Below, in pieces: positions 36,437-44,837 of a stretch of DNA of 64,000 nucleotides. This DNA is from DASXRU01 sp033856235. Its GTDB lineage: Bacteria > Acidobacteriota > Blastocatellia > Pyrinomonadales > Pyrinomonadaceae. A program made the translations under genes and the position numbers. Under the pieces are notes generated by a model, which saw only the letters and a list, made by a program, of their open reading frames with translations, searched no databases and had not been told where the DNA came from. The stretch is from NCBI GenBank assembly GCA_033856235.1, contig JAWVFI010000068.1, forward strand, positions 1 through 64,000, written 5' to 3'. Each line of letters opens with the position of its first letter. The stretch's first letter is position 1.

Positions 36437-36535
36437 ATTCGCGTAATTCGTGAATTTCGTGAATCGTGGGCTGAAGAATCGGTTCACGAAATCACACTAA
36501 CCACACTAAAGAACACGAAACAGTTTTGTGCAAAG
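36437..36535. repeat. Intergenic repeat, family C
   Basis: TTCGTGAATTTCGTGAATCG is followed by CGGTTCACGAAATCACACTA, then ACCACACTAAAGAACACGAA and TTTTGTGCAAAGC. It matches the order of words at 34770-34870. Confidence 0.68.
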
Positions 36536-36587
36536 CGCAGATTAGAAACACTCGCTCGGAGCCTAAACCTAACTCCAAGGAACGATC

Positions 36588-37763
36588 ATGAGAAAATTTA
36601 AGACACTGCTGGTCGCAATCTGTTTAGCAAACACTTTCGCCTGCGGCTCGTGTCGCACTGGGGACAACACTGGTACCGGAGGCAATACTGTCAGGATTGG
36701 GTTGCTCATGTCCATGACCGGCGACACGGCCAACTTCGGCATTTCTTCGTCAAACGCAATTCGGATGGCCACTGATGAAGTGAACAAGGATGGCGGAATC
36801 AACGGCAAACAGATCGAACTCCTGTTGCAGGATGACCGCTCCGACGCGACTGAGGCAGCCAACATCGTTACCAAATTTGTCTCCCAGGACGGCGTCCACG
36901 CCATTATCGGCGAGGTCGGGAGTTCGAGGACGCTCGCGGCAGCTCCTATCGCGCAGAACGCAAAAGTTCCAATGCTTACGCCTTCTTCAACCAATCCCGA
37001 TGTCACAAAGAAAGGCGACTATATTTTTCGTAGTTGCTTTATTGATACCGTCCAAGGCCCGGCCATGTCCCAGTTCGCCGCAGTGCGGCTGAACGCAAAA
37101 CGCGCGGCCTTGCTGATCGATCGCCGCAACGATTATTCGACGGGATTGGAAAAGACGATCACCGATGCCTATGTGAAGCTGGGCGGCCAGATCGTTATTA
37201 CGCAGTCATACCAGGCAGGTGATCAGGATTTCAACGCGCAGATTACTTCCATCAAGGGCGCAAACCCGGAAGTGATTTTCGTTCCCGGATACTATGGCGA
37301 TGTAGGACTGATTGCGAAACAGGCCCGGGACAAGGGCCTGAGCGTTCCTCTCGTGGGCGGCGACGGATGGAACTCGCCAAGTCTTTACCAGATCGGCGGC
37401 GCCGCACTGGATGGCTCGTACTTCACCAACCACTATTCACCGGACGATCCCGATCCGCGAGTGCAGAGATTTGTGAGCGCTTACCAAGCGCGGTATGGAA
37501 CGGTGCCCGATGCGCTGGCCGCCACCGGTTACGATGCGGCCCACATCATGTTTGACGCAATTAGGCGCGCCGGCTCGCTGGAAGGCGCCGCAATTCGCGA
37601 TGCCCTGGCGGCAACCAAAGGCTTTCCTGGCGTCACGGGAACGGTAACATTCAATGAGAACCGCGACGCCGTAAAACCAATCGTCATGATCAGGATCGAG
37701 CCGGGCGGAAAGTTTGTGCTGCAGGAGCGCCTGCAGACAGAAGGTGCGGCTAAGGCTGAATGA
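36588..37763 (+). CDS. ABC-type branched-chain amino acid/amide substrate-binding lipoprotein
   Basis: 391 residues. Signal peptide with lipobox TFAC (Cys19), then a type I periplasmic-binding fold: VRIGLLMSMTGDTANFG, DGGINGKQIELLLQDDRSD, IIGEVGSSRTLAAAPIAQ and IFVPGYYGDVGLIAKQARDKG are typical LivJ-like blocks. It binds a small ligand outside the inner membrane. No ABC permease or ATPase gene is adjacent, so it is an orphan binding protein that may serve a distant transporter or a sensor. ATG 36588 follows AAGGAACG. Ligand identity is unknown. Confidence 0.88.
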   Translation: MRKFKTLLVAICLANTFACGSCRTGDNTGTGGNTVRIGLLMSMTGDTANFGISSSNAIRMATDEVNKDGGINGKQIELLLQDDRSDATEAANIVTKFVSQDGVHAIIGEVGSSRTLAAAPIAQNAKVPMLTPSSTNPDVTKKGDYIFRSCFIDTVQGPAMSQFAAVRLNAKRAALLIDRRNDYSTGLEKTITDAYVKLGGQIVITQSYQAGDQDFNAQITSIKGANPEVIFVPGYYGDVGLIAKQARDKGLSVPLVGGDGWNSPSLYQIGGAALDGSYFTNHYSPDDPDPRVQRFVSAYQARYGTVPDALAATGYDAAHIMFDAIRRAGSLEGAAIRDALAATKGFPGVTGTVTFNENRDAVKPIVMIRIEPGGKFVLQERLQTEGAAKAE

Positions 37764-37786
37764 AAACCTGCGGTCTCGAAAGCCTT

Positions 37787-38000
37787 CTGGAGCGTGAGGC
37801 TTTGCACAAAAACTCCGATTTTGTGTTCTTTAGTGTTCTTAGTGTGCTTTCGTGAATCGTATCACTGCGATTCGTCAGCGCACGATACACGAAACCCACG
37901 AACTCACACGAATCAACGCCGCTTTTAGGCAGGGTCACTTGTTTGCGTTGAAGCTGCCGGAGACTTTCTGTGAAAAGCCGTATCGTGACGTAGCTACCCG
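37787..38000. repeat. Intergenic repeat region, family C (inverted) plus a second repeat word
   Basis: The left part (37787-37860) is family C in reverse orientation (GAGGCTTTGCACAAAAACTC, then TTCTTTAGTGTTCTTAGTGT). The middle has ACGATACACGAAACCCACGA. The right part (37927-38000; GTCACTTGTTTGC, then GGAGACTTTCTGTGAAAAGC) resembles 43513-43570. Most of the 431-base gap 37764-38194 is therefore repeat DNA. Confidence 0.62.
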
Positions 38001-38194
38001 ACTTATTTTGTAAGCCCAGCGCGCGTCCTTTAGGTTCGATTTGACTTCTCCTCGCCCGCATTCCGGAAGTCACCCTGGAACCGAAATTTTCGGTTCTTCC
38101 CTCAAATCTGATACTCTTGGCACATTCAAAAGGGCCCGCCGTCGCCGGGCGCAGTAAGATCATTTCTCCAGTGTGTTTAGGCCACCGAGCTGCC

Positions 38195-39226
38195 ATGACA
38201 AAAGTCTTTGCTTTATTCGTCATCCGGTGCTTCCGGACTGTCTCCGGCGCGCTGCTGGTGTCTGCCTTTGTGTTGCTGAGTTTTGCCAGTTCGCTGGGCC
38301 AGTCATCGGAGCAGGAATTGCCTACTCCGGTTCGCGCCGCGGATATAAGTGCAACCATCGCAGTCAGAGATCTCGGCGACCCGCGCCTGACCCGGCACTT
38401 CTACATCTTCACCGGCACGCCCGGTGATCTGGCAATTTCGGTTGACAGCAAGAACCTGAATGGAGACGTTGACGTTTTCACGGCCGCGGGCTTCAGGCCG
38501 CTGGTCAAGATCAGTTTGTTCGCCGGTGACACGGTCAGCAGAACGTCGAAGAGCATCTACCTGCGCGAGCGTCAGGACTTGATACTCCGCGTTGAAGGCC
38601 GGAGTCCAAACGATGAACCCGGCAGCTACCGCATCCAATTTGGCGGCTCGTTCGAACCTTTCAGCGGAGAGATTGCGGGCGTTGAGAATGCAACTTCACC
38701 GGAAGAGACCCCTGCGGATTCGTCCTCAGGCAAGAAGGGCCGGCGCGTTTCCGCGGTTGGCGCACGAATCAACGAGCCCGCCCCGGTGGTCGAAGAGAAA
38801 GCAGCCGAGCAACCGGCTGAAGTTGCTGCGCCGTCAACTGAACCCGAAGCTCCGAAGCCAGCGAGGACTTCGCGCAATCGCGCACCCAATCGACGCAACC
38901 CGCGGCCGAGTCGTCCGAAGCCATCATCACAGGCCAAGGCCAAGCCTACGGAAACCACGGCGCCCGAAGGTGGAGAAAAGCCTGCAGAGACGGCGAAGCC
39001 TGATGAGCCTGGTCAGCCAACCCAACTTCCGAGCGCGGGTGAGACGCAAATCGAGACTGGGCCGCGTTTGATCATTGAGACCAAAGATGGAACCAGAATT
39101 GAGCGGCCGATGAGTACCGTGCGGCGCGTAGTTGTGGACAACGGCCAGATTATCGTCATGCTCAAAAGCGGCAAGGTAGAACGAACCCCACTGACCAGTA
39201 TTACCAAGATGAGTATCGAGCCCTGA
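38195..39226 (+). CDS. Secreted Pro/Ala/Glu-rich protein with two small globular ends
   Basis: 343 residues. A signal peptide (LLVSAFVLLSFASSLGQ) leads to a beta-rich domain of about 120 residues with HFYIFTGTPGDLAISVDSKN, which recalls pre-peptidase C-terminal-type sandwiches. A long low-complexity linker follows (about 160-270, rich in Pro, Ala, Glu and Lys), then a short C-terminal beta domain (PRLIIETKDGTRIERPMSTV) ending in KVERTPLTSITKM. Function unknown; the linker suggests it spans cell-wall space. ATG 38195 is chosen for the signal peptide; the ribosome site is weak. Confidence 0.62.
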   Translation: MTKVFALFVIRCFRTVSGALLVSAFVLLSFASSLGQSSEQELPTPVRAADISATIAVRDLGDPRLTRHFYIFTGTPGDLAISVDSKNLNGDVDVFTAAGFRPLVKISLFAGDTVSRTSKSIYLRERQDLILRVEGRSPNDEPGSYRIQFGGSFEPFSGEIAGVENATSPEETPADSSSGKKGRRVSAVGARINEPAPVVEEKAAEQPAEVAAPSTEPEAPKPARTSRNRAPNRRNPRPSRPKPSSQAKAKPTETTAPEGGEKPAETAKPDEPGQPTQLPSAGETQIETGPRLIIETKDGTRIERPMSTVRRVVVDNGQIIVMLKSGKVERTPLTSITKMSIEP

Positions 39227-39254
39227 AGCTCTTGGCCTCCTCGTCTATTGACTC

Positions 39255-39400
39255 AAGCTCTTCACTGGGACCGCGGGCGTCCCGCCCGCAAACGCGCGGC
39301 CACGCGCGAAGATTTCTTTCAAATGTTAAGTACCGATTGGTTTTTTTCGCGCTGGCGCGCTCATTGCGGGCGGGACGCCGGCGGTCCCAGTGAAGAGCTT
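39255..39400. repeat. Inverted-repeat element (146 bp) overlapping the 3' end of the iscU-like gene
   Basis: AAGCTCTTCACTGGGACCGC opens the left arm and its near-exact complement closes the right arm at 39400. The arms are about 37 bases and meet around a central AT-richer part with its own hairpin (CGCGCGGCCACGCGCG). The right arm supplies the last dozen codons and the stop of the iscU-like gene on the minus strand. Confidence 0.85.
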
Positions 39401-39753
39401 GACGGTTCCAACGCGGTCCGCAAGACCTCAATCGCGAGGGCAGCGGCGTGTTGCTTTCGCGATGGCAAGCCACCCAGGATTTGTAAAATCTCCTGCCGCG
39501 TCAAAGCTGCGGCCTCGGCGCAGCTCATTCCCTCAATCATTTCAGCGAGAACTGAACCGCAAGCCAGCGTCGGCGCGCAACCGTACGCCAGAAAGCGCGC
39601 GGCTTCGATCCTGCCTTCTTTGATGCGCAGCGAGAGTTGCAAGCGGTCACCGCAGACGGGATTGGTCTGTTCAGCGCCGGCGTTGACGTCATCCAGATAG
39701 CCGGCGCGACGCGGATTCGCGATGTGGTCTTTAAAGGTTTCAGAATAAGCCAC
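39361..39753 (-). CDS. iscU: IscU/NifU-type iron-sulfur cluster scaffold protein lacking the third cysteine
   Basis: 130 residues of the NifU N-terminal/IscU fold, on which Fe-S clusters are built before delivery. Cys34 (NPVCGD) and Cys59 (YGCAPT) occupy two of the three canonical positions. At the third, LPSRKQHAAALA has Ala103 where IscU has Cys. Extra Cys65 and Cys78 lie nearby. Sub-families with HAA instead of HCS are known from SUF-type scaffolds, so this may be normal and not a loss. The C-terminal tail (EPSSSSLGPPASRPQ) is encoded by a repeat arm. It starts 5 bases after the cysteine desulfurase stop, so the pair is an operon. Confidence 0.82.
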   Translation of the reverse strand: MAYSETFKDHIANPRRAGYLDDVNAGAEQTNPVCGDRLQLSLRIKEGRIEAARFLAYGCAPTLACGSVLAEMIEGMSCAEAAALTRQEILQILGGLPSRKQHAAALAIEVLRTALEPSSSSLGPPASRPQ

Positions 39754-39758
39754 GTGAT

Positions 39759-40961
39759 TCAGATAGCCGCTTGGGCTTCGCGGGCGAGCGGCGAGAGGTG
39801 GCGCAAGTTTGCGACTACGCGCGCCAAAACTTCAATCACATAATCCACGTCCTCGTCGCAGTTGTCTTTGCCGAAACTGAAACGGATAGCGCCTCGTGCT
39901 TTTTCTTCGCTGTGTCCTAAGGCGCGAATCACCGGCGACGGTTCGAGGGTTCCGGAAGAACAGGCCGAGCCGGTGGACACGGCGACGCCTTGCATATCTA
40001 AATTAATTAGCAGGCCTTCGCCTTCTATGAAACGGAAAGAGATGTTCGAGATGTGCGGCAGGCGATGTTCGCGATGACCATTTAGAACTATGTCCGGAAT
40101 TTTGGTTGTCACTTCCGCTTCGAAGCGATCGCGCAGGCGGCGCGCCTGCTGGTTTCTCCCATGCATCTCAGCGACAGCCAATTGAGCAGCTCTGCCAAAG
40201 GCGACGATGGCGGGCACGGCTTCGGTTCCCGCGCGACGCTCGCGTTCCTGATGGCCACCGACGATCTGCGGCGTCAGCCGGACGCCTCGTCGCGCGTAGA
40301 GAGCTCCAATCCCTTTTGGTCCATACATCTTGTGGGCGGACAGCGACAGCAGATCGCATCCAATTGATTCGACATCGATTGGCATTCGTCCAGCGGCCTG
40401 GACGACGTCGGTGTGATACCAGAGATGTCGATGACTGCGGGCCCGCTCTTCGCGAATCATGGCCCCGATCTCAGCGATTGGTTGCACAGTGCCGATTTCG
40501 TTGTTCGCCATCATGATGGAGATGAGGACAGTGTCCTTTCGCAGCGCCGCGCGAACATCATCGACGCGAACAATCCCATCTTCATAGACCGGTAAGCGAG
40601 TAATTGACCAACCGCGATGCTCAAGCGCCGCACAGATACCGCGCAGAGACGAGTGTTCAATTGCGGAAGTTATTATGTGCCGCCCGTGGGGCTCGGCGGC
40701 CTCGCACAGCCCGCGAACGGCGAGATTATTCGCTTCCGTGGCTCCGGAGAGGAAGACGACTTCATTAGGTCGCGCCCCGATCATCCGCGCGACTTCGCGG
40801 CGGGCTGCATCCACTGCGGCTCGCGCCTGCTGACCAAAGAAGTGCACGCTGGAGGGATTGCCCAACCTCTCAGTCAGATAGGGCAACATCGCTTCTACCA
40901 CCCGGGGATCAACCGGCGTGGTCGCGCTGTGATCCAGGTAAATTCTACGAACTGTGGTCAT
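39759..40961 (-). CDS. iscS: Cysteine desulfurase (NifS/IscS class V aminotransferase)
   Basis: 400 residues. It takes sulfur from cysteine, using PLP, and hands it as persulfide to the scaffold. YLDHSATTPVDPRV at the N-terminus, ATEANNLAVRG, HTDVVQAAGR, the PLP-lysine block LSLSAHKMYGPKG and the catalytic cysteine loop TGSACSSGTLEPS are all present. ATG 40961 is chosen because it gives the family N-terminus MTTVRRIYLDHSATT; the in-frame codons further upstream lie in a GGGTGCCGGG-type repeat. No clear ribosome site is visible. It is followed by the iscU-like gene. Confidence 0.93.
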   Translation of the reverse strand: MTTVRRIYLDHSATTPVDPRVVEAMLPYLTERLGNPSSVHFFGQQARAAVDAARREVARMIGARPNEVVFLSGATEANNLAVRGLCEAAEPHGRHIITSAIEHSSLRGICAALEHRGWSITRLPVYEDGIVRVDDVRAALRKDTVLISIMMANNEIGTVQPIAEIGAMIREERARSHRHLWYHTDVVQAAGRMPIDVESIGCDLLSLSAHKMYGPKGIGALYARRGVRLTPQIVGGHQERERRAGTEAVPAIVAFGRAAQLAVAEMHGRNQQARRLRDRFEAEVTTKIPDIVLNGHREHRLPHISNISFRFIEGEGLLINLDMQGVAVSTGSACSSGTLEPSPVIRALGHSEEKARGAIRFSFGKDNCDEDVDYVIEVLARVVANLRHLSPLAREAQAAI

Positions 40962-40970
40962 GTTAGTAGG

Positions 40971-41140
40971 GTGCCGGGTAGCCGGGTGCCGGGTTTCGGG
41001 CTCACGTTTCGAGTCTGGTTTGCCCTGGCACCCGGCACCCTTCCTTGATCCCTTTTGCGTAAATGGCGATTTCGTGAATCGTATACTACGATTACTCAGC
41101 GCCATTCACGAAATTCACGAAACCCACGAAGTGACACGGA
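40971..41140. repeat. Two repeat hairpins upstream of iscS (GGTGCCGGG type and family C)
   Basis: GGGTGCCGGGTAGCCGGGTG near 40971 pairs with GGCACCCGGCACCC near 41041. A family C unit (TTTCGTGAATCG, then GCCATTCACGAAATTCACGA) lies at 41064-41140. They occupy the left part of the 482-base gap 40962-41443 between divergent genes. In the rest of the gap I see no gene or clear signal. Confidence 0.65.
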
Positions 41141-41443
41141 TCAAGGCGGTCTTGGGCAGCCTGATCGTAACCGACACCCGATACCTCCCCGCGCCAACCG
41201 TTCACCCCAAAACGGCATCTCATGCTCCATCTGGAGTGCCGCTAAGGCCCCCAACACCATCGTTTTCCGTGTTTTCCGGTTTGAGTCTAGGGTGCGTTGT
41301 AAGGAGCGTCAAGCGGCATAGAAGTTGTAGTGGGAGACGAGTTAAGGACGGAGTGTGGGCATCGCCCGGTTCGAGTTAATATGAGAAGCGTGGCAAAGAA
41401 GGCTGAACTGAATGTTGGGCGCGTTTTACGAAAGGAAATTCCG

Positions 41444-42496
41444 ATGAGGCAGATGAGAAACTTTTTGATGTTGTCGCTGGCTTTGCTCGCGCTGGCGGCG
41501 CCGGGCGGCCTGGCAGTTACCGAGGCGCACGCACAAACGCAGGCGCAGACCCAGGCAGGTACTGGCGCGCTGCAGCGCGGGTATCGCACGGGCTATTCCG
41601 ACGGTTACGCCTCCGGGTTCCAGGACCAGGCACAGAACGCTACGCGGGACTTTCGCAGCAAGGAAGAGTTTGTCTCGGGCAATCGCAATTACGCGTCGAC
41701 CTACGGATCAATCGAGGATTATCACGAGGGTTATCAACAGGGCTTCGAGGCGGGATACAACTCCGGATTTGATCGCCGCGGTTTTGATTCAACCATTCCC
41801 GATTCATTGACCAGACGAGGAAGCGCCGCGACCACCGCGGCAGTTGACGATAACGACGATCCCGTGACCGGCGGCACTAGCAATTCCCAGGTTGGCAACG
41901 CGCAGGTGAATACGCCGCAGGCGAATGCCCAAATCAATTCCCGTCAGGGAAGCGCAGTCACAATTCCTCGTGACACGGTAATGCGCGTAGAGTTGCTCAC
42001 CAATCTCTCGACCGACGCCACCCAGCGTGGCGATCGGTTTCAGGCTCGGGTGATCGAACCCGGTGAGTTCGAGGGCGCAATCCTCGACGGCCGGGTGACT
42101 CAGGTCAAACGAGCGGGTCGAGTGAAGGGAAATGCGCAACTGCAACTTACTTTTGAACAGATTCGGCTACCGGATAATCGCTGGGCCAACTTAAGTGCCC
42201 AGGTCATCGAAGTCGTGCCGACCAATACCAGCAAGGGCGTGGGCGGAGTTGATTCCGAAGGCGGCGTGCGCGGCGACAGCACTACCAGGAGCGATGTCAC
42301 CAAAGTCGGCGCGGCCACCGGCATCGGCGCAATCATCGGCGCTATCGCCGGCGGTGGTCACGGGGCGGCCATCGGCGCGGCCATCGGCGCCGGCATCGGC
42401 ACCGCGGGCGTCATCACCGACGAAGGCGAAGACATTTACCTTCGCCAGGGCCAGGAGCTGAAGATCCGTACCGGTCGCGAAGCGACTATCGGTTGA
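41444..42496 (+). CDS. Secreted Gly-zipper protein with Tyr/Gly-rich repeats
   Basis: 350 residues. Signal peptide (FLMLSLALLALAAPGGLA, cleavage near AHAQ), then Tyr/Gly-rich motifs of the form GYxxGYxxGxxxG (GYRTGYSDGYASGFQD and GYQQGFEAGYNSGFD, about 35-110). An Asn/Gln-rich linker leads to a beta domain (about 175-265, VTIPRDTVMRVELLTNLS) and a glycine-zipper segment (about 285-325, GIGAIIGAIAGGGHGAAIGA). Similar C-terminal arrangements occur in outer-envelope proteins of Acidobacteriota whose function is not established. ATG 41444 has AAAGGAAA upstream. Confidence 0.7.
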   Translation: MRQMRNFLMLSLALLALAAPGGLAVTEAHAQTQAQTQAGTGALQRGYRTGYSDGYASGFQDQAQNATRDFRSKEEFVSGNRNYASTYGSIEDYHEGYQQGFEAGYNSGFDRRGFDSTIPDSLTRRGSAATTAAVDDNDDPVTGGTSNSQVGNAQVNTPQANAQINSRQGSAVTIPRDTVMRVELLTNLSTDATQRGDRFQARVIEPGEFEGAILDGRVTQVKRAGRVKGNAQLQLTFEQIRLPDNRWANLSAQVIEVVPTNTSKGVGGVDSEGGVRGDSTTRSDVTKVGAATGIGAIIGAIAGGGHGAAIGAAIGAGIGTAGVITDEGEDIYLRQGQELKIRTGREATIG

Positions 42497-42499
42497 GTC

Positions 42500-42584
42500 G
42501 TAGGGGTGGCCGTCCCTGGCCACCCCCTTCGTAATCAAATATTATCTAGCAACTGAGAAGGGGGCCACGGAGTGCCGCCCCTAC
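42500..42584. repeat. Inverted repeat (85 bp) of GTAGGGGxGGC type
   Basis: GTAGGGGTGGCCGTCCCTGG on the left pairs with the complement of the right arm ending GTGCCGCCCCTAC. It fills the gap between two genes and ends 4 bases before the start of the next one, leaving it without a usual Shine-Dalgarno. Confidence 0.75.
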
Positions 42585-42588
42585 AAGT

Positions 42589-43404
42589 ATGCCGCGACCA
42601 GTAATCACACTGCTGACTGACTTCGGCAACGCCGATTACTTTGTCGGCGCCTTAAAGGGCACAATCCTTTCGCTCTGTCGCGACGCTCAAATTGTCGATA
42701 TCACACATGAGGTGCCTCCCCAGGATATTGCGGCGGGAGCGTTCACTCTGCTGGCTGTCTACAAATCCTTTCCCGCTCAGACTGTGCATATTGCCGTAGT
42801 CGATCCCGGCGTGGGTTCCGCGCGACGCCCGATACTCGCCACAGCCGCCGGTCAATTCTTCGTCGGGCCGGACAACGGCATCTTCAGCTATCTCTGGGAG
42901 CTCGATCCGCCCGAGCAGGTCTTCCACATTCAATCCCAGGAGTTCTTCCGCCAACCGGTAAGCGCAACCTTTCACGGCCGGGACATATTCGCGCCGGTAG
43001 CGGCAGCCCTGGCAAACGGTGTGGAACCGTCGCGTTTTGGTCCTGAAATATCTGATTGGGTGCGGCTGGAACCGCTCTCGCCGGTTCGGGCTGTAGACGG
43101 ATTGATCCATGCGCGCGTCATTCACATAGATCGTTTTGGCAACTGCGTGACTAACCTCACAAAAGAGCAGGTGACTGATGAGATGGTGGCCAACGGCCTG
43201 CAGCTTTCGATAAAGGGCAGAGAGATTCATTCATTTCAAACGTTCTTTGCCGAAGCAGGCGCTGATCAGAGTGAAGAGGTGTTTGCGATTTGGGGCAGTG
43301 CGGGGTTTCTAGAGATTGCGGCGCCGGCGGCTTCGGCGGCGCGAGTACTTGATGTCAGCACCGGTCAGCGTGTAGTGGTCAGCCCTGCCGAAGAAGAACG
43401 ATAG
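42589..43404 (+). CDS. S-adenosylmethionine hydrolase (SAM hydroxide adenosyltransferase, DUF62)
   Basis: 271 residues, normal length for the family, which splits SAM to adenosine and methionine with water as nucleophile; relatives are fluorinase and chlorinase. Family marks: ITLLTDFGNADYFVGALKG, VVDPGVGSARR, VGPDNGIFS, FHGRDIFAPVAA and IDRFGNCVTNL. The conserved Asp, Arg and His expected for the hydroxide-using type appear in VDPGVG, RDIF and FHG. No evidence favours halogenation. ATG 42589 abuts a repeat and has no obvious ribosome site. A truncated copy of another gene lies just after its stop. Confidence 0.9.
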   Translation: MPRPVITLLTDFGNADYFVGALKGTILSLCRDAQIVDITHEVPPQDIAAGAFTLLAVYKSFPAQTVHIAVVDPGVGSARRPILATAAGQFFVGPDNGIFSYLWELDPPEQVFHIQSQEFFRQPVSATFHGRDIFAPVAAALANGVEPSRFGPEISDWVRLEPLSPVRAVDGLIHARVIHIDRFGNCVTNLTKEQVTDEMVANGLQLSIKGREIHSFQTFFAEAGADQSEEVFAIWGSAGFLEIAAPAASAARVLDVSTGQRVVVSPAEEER

Positions 43405-43413
43405 GCCCGCTCG

Positions 43414-43488
43414 ATGCGGCCATCGCGCGATTCGTTCTGGTTGCTCCCCGCGGGTGCGGCTGCGATGCCAATCTTCAAACGATTTTTC
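43414..43488 (-). pseudogene. Duplicated 3' fragment of the glutamine amidotransferase gene
   Basis: These 75 bases match 44893-44966, the 3' coding part of the amidotransferase, at nearly all positions (for example ATGCGGCCATCGCGCGATTC is identical). A one-base insertion breaks the frame. Translated on the minus strand it gives LEKSFEDWHRSRTR before diverging. It is a partial duplication about 1.4 kb from its source and cannot work on its own. Confidence 0.8.
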
Positions 43489-43596
43489 CAAGGACAGAAT
43501 CAAGGCCGGTTTGGGTATTGTCACTTGCTTGCTTCGAATTACAGGAGACTTTTTGTGCAAAGCCGTCCGGCACAGCCACGACGTACGGGCAGCGTT

Positions 43597-44823
43597 TCAG
43601 AAAATTACCACCATCGAACCTTCCGGAATCTGTTCGTATAGTTTGCTAATGTCGTGGGGGTGCATCACCACACAACCCCATGAGAGATGTCTGGGGCCTT
43701 CGTTATCCCATTCCCGAATCCAACCATGAAATCCGATACCGCCACCCAGGCGGGTGTTCTCCAGCGTTGGAGCGCGCAGCTTCCACTGCTTCGCGATGGC
43801 GGCTTGCTGCGCGGGCGTGATTAGCCCGTCAGTCTTTCCGCGCTCAGCATCAAATGCATTCGGATAATTAATCTTGATCCAGTAGCCACCGAAGTAAGCG
43901 CCGTATGGCCCCTCAAACTTGCCCGCATGTTTTTGCGTCACGAAGTACATGCCGGTCGGGGTCTTGTTGTCGCCCTGGACCTGCTTGGCGCCCTGACCTT
44001 GCCCAAAACTCACATCGTATTCACCTGCGAACTTCCCGCTTTGATAGAGCCGCATTTTGTAGGTGGCCTGGTCGACCATCACGAGGGTCGCTTCGCCTTG
44101 CGGAACCGGCACGCGGCGGTGTGAATTGATGAAGGGTGTGGGGGCGGCGTAGTTTTCCTTAATCCAGGCGAGATCCTTACCATTAGATGAAGGCCAGAAG
44201 GTGGCACTCAAGGATGTGTCCCAGCGCAATTCAAGGTGCAGGTGCGGCGCAAACAGTTTGTCGGGATCCTGTCCCACGGTGCCAATCACCTGCCGTCGTT
44301 GCACGATGTCACCAGAGCGGACTTTGATTTCATGCAAATGAGCATAAAGCGAGCGGATCTTTTTCTTTTCATTATTCTCGTAGAAAAGATGGTCGATCAT
44401 GACCACATTACCCCACAACTTGCCGCAAAAGTCGGCGAAGGCAACCCGGCCCGCGGCGACGCTGTGAACGTCCTGGCCCAGATCGGCTTCAGCGGCGCCG
44501 AGGCCGCTCCAATCTTCGGCAGTGTGGATCCCGTAGCTGTACTTCTTCGCGAAGGGAACGGCGACGTACCAGCCAGGGTAGGTCCGCCCGGTAGTCTTTT
44601 CCTGGTACGGCCCTTTGCCGTCAGCGTCGCCAACGGCGAAATCAAAGCCGTTGGCCGCGGGAAACTCGGTTTTTAGATAGTCTTCAAGGATGTTCGCAGA
44701 GGCTTTCGCCGCGCGAGGCTGCGGATCGGTACTTTGCTTTTTGGATTTGTCAGAACAGGACTGGGCATTAAGCAGCAGGCCTAACGCGGCCAGGAAAAGC
44801 AGGAGCCGGCGGGGGGCGGTAAT
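43597..44823 (-). CDS. Bifunctional M23 metallopeptidase / L,D-transpeptidase (YkuD) lipoprotein with probable ATT start
   Basis: About 408 residues. A hydrophobic leader (LLLFLAALGLLL) ends in a lipobox-like NAQSC (Cys23). An M23/LytM domain follows (about 90-210) with HTAED (His100, Asp104) and PHLHLE (His196) as zinc ligands, then a YkuD domain (about 230-408) with His366 and Cys384 in HLSWGCVVMHPHD. It should cut and re-link peptidoglycan peptides in the envelope. The frame runs back from the first in-frame TTG (44418), inside the M23 domain, to a TGA at 44845-44847, and has no ATG, GTG or TTG upstream of that TTG. ATT 44823 follows GGAAAGGTGAT, an excellent anti-SD match; CTG 44841 is the alternative. 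It closely follows the amidotransferase. Confidence 0.75.
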   Translation of the reverse strand: MTAPRRLLLFLAALGLLLNAQSCSDKSKKQSTDPQPRAAKASANILEDYLKTEFPAANGFDFAVGDADGKGPYQEKTTGRTYPGWYVAVPFAKKYSYGIHTAEDWSGLGAAEADLGQDVHSVAAGRVAFADFCGKLWGNVVMIDHLFYENNEKKKIRSLYAHLHEIKVRSGDIVQRRQVIGTVGQDPDKLFAPHLHLELRWDTSLSATFWPSSNGKDLAWIKENYAAPTPFINSHRRVPVPQGEATLVMVDQATYKMRLYQSGKFAGEYDVSFGQGQGAKQVQGDNKTPTGMYFVTQKHAGKFEGPYGAYFGGYWIKINYPNAFDAERGKTDGLITPAQQAAIAKQWKLRAPTLENTRLGGGIGFHGWIREWDNEGPRHLSWGCVVMHPHDISKLYEQIPEGSMVVIF

Positions 44824-44837
44824 GGGATCACCTTTCC

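Noticed and set aside
39255..39400. CRISPR-like or IS element reading of the inverted repeat
   Set aside because: There are only two arms, no spacer series and no transposase frame; it is a small hairpin element.
41340..41400. tRNA-like GGTTCGAGTT word near 41370
   Set aside because: No acceptor or anticodon stems can be built around it.
42589..43404. Fluorinase/chlorinase reading of the DUF62 gene
   Set aside because: Nothing visible beyond shared fold motifs supports halide use, and most family members are SAM hydrolases.
44397..44676. Open frames on both strands over the upstream part of the M23 domain
   Set aside because: The third frame, without usual starts, reads a full M23 domain continuous with the downstream L,D-transpeptidase; the others show no motif.
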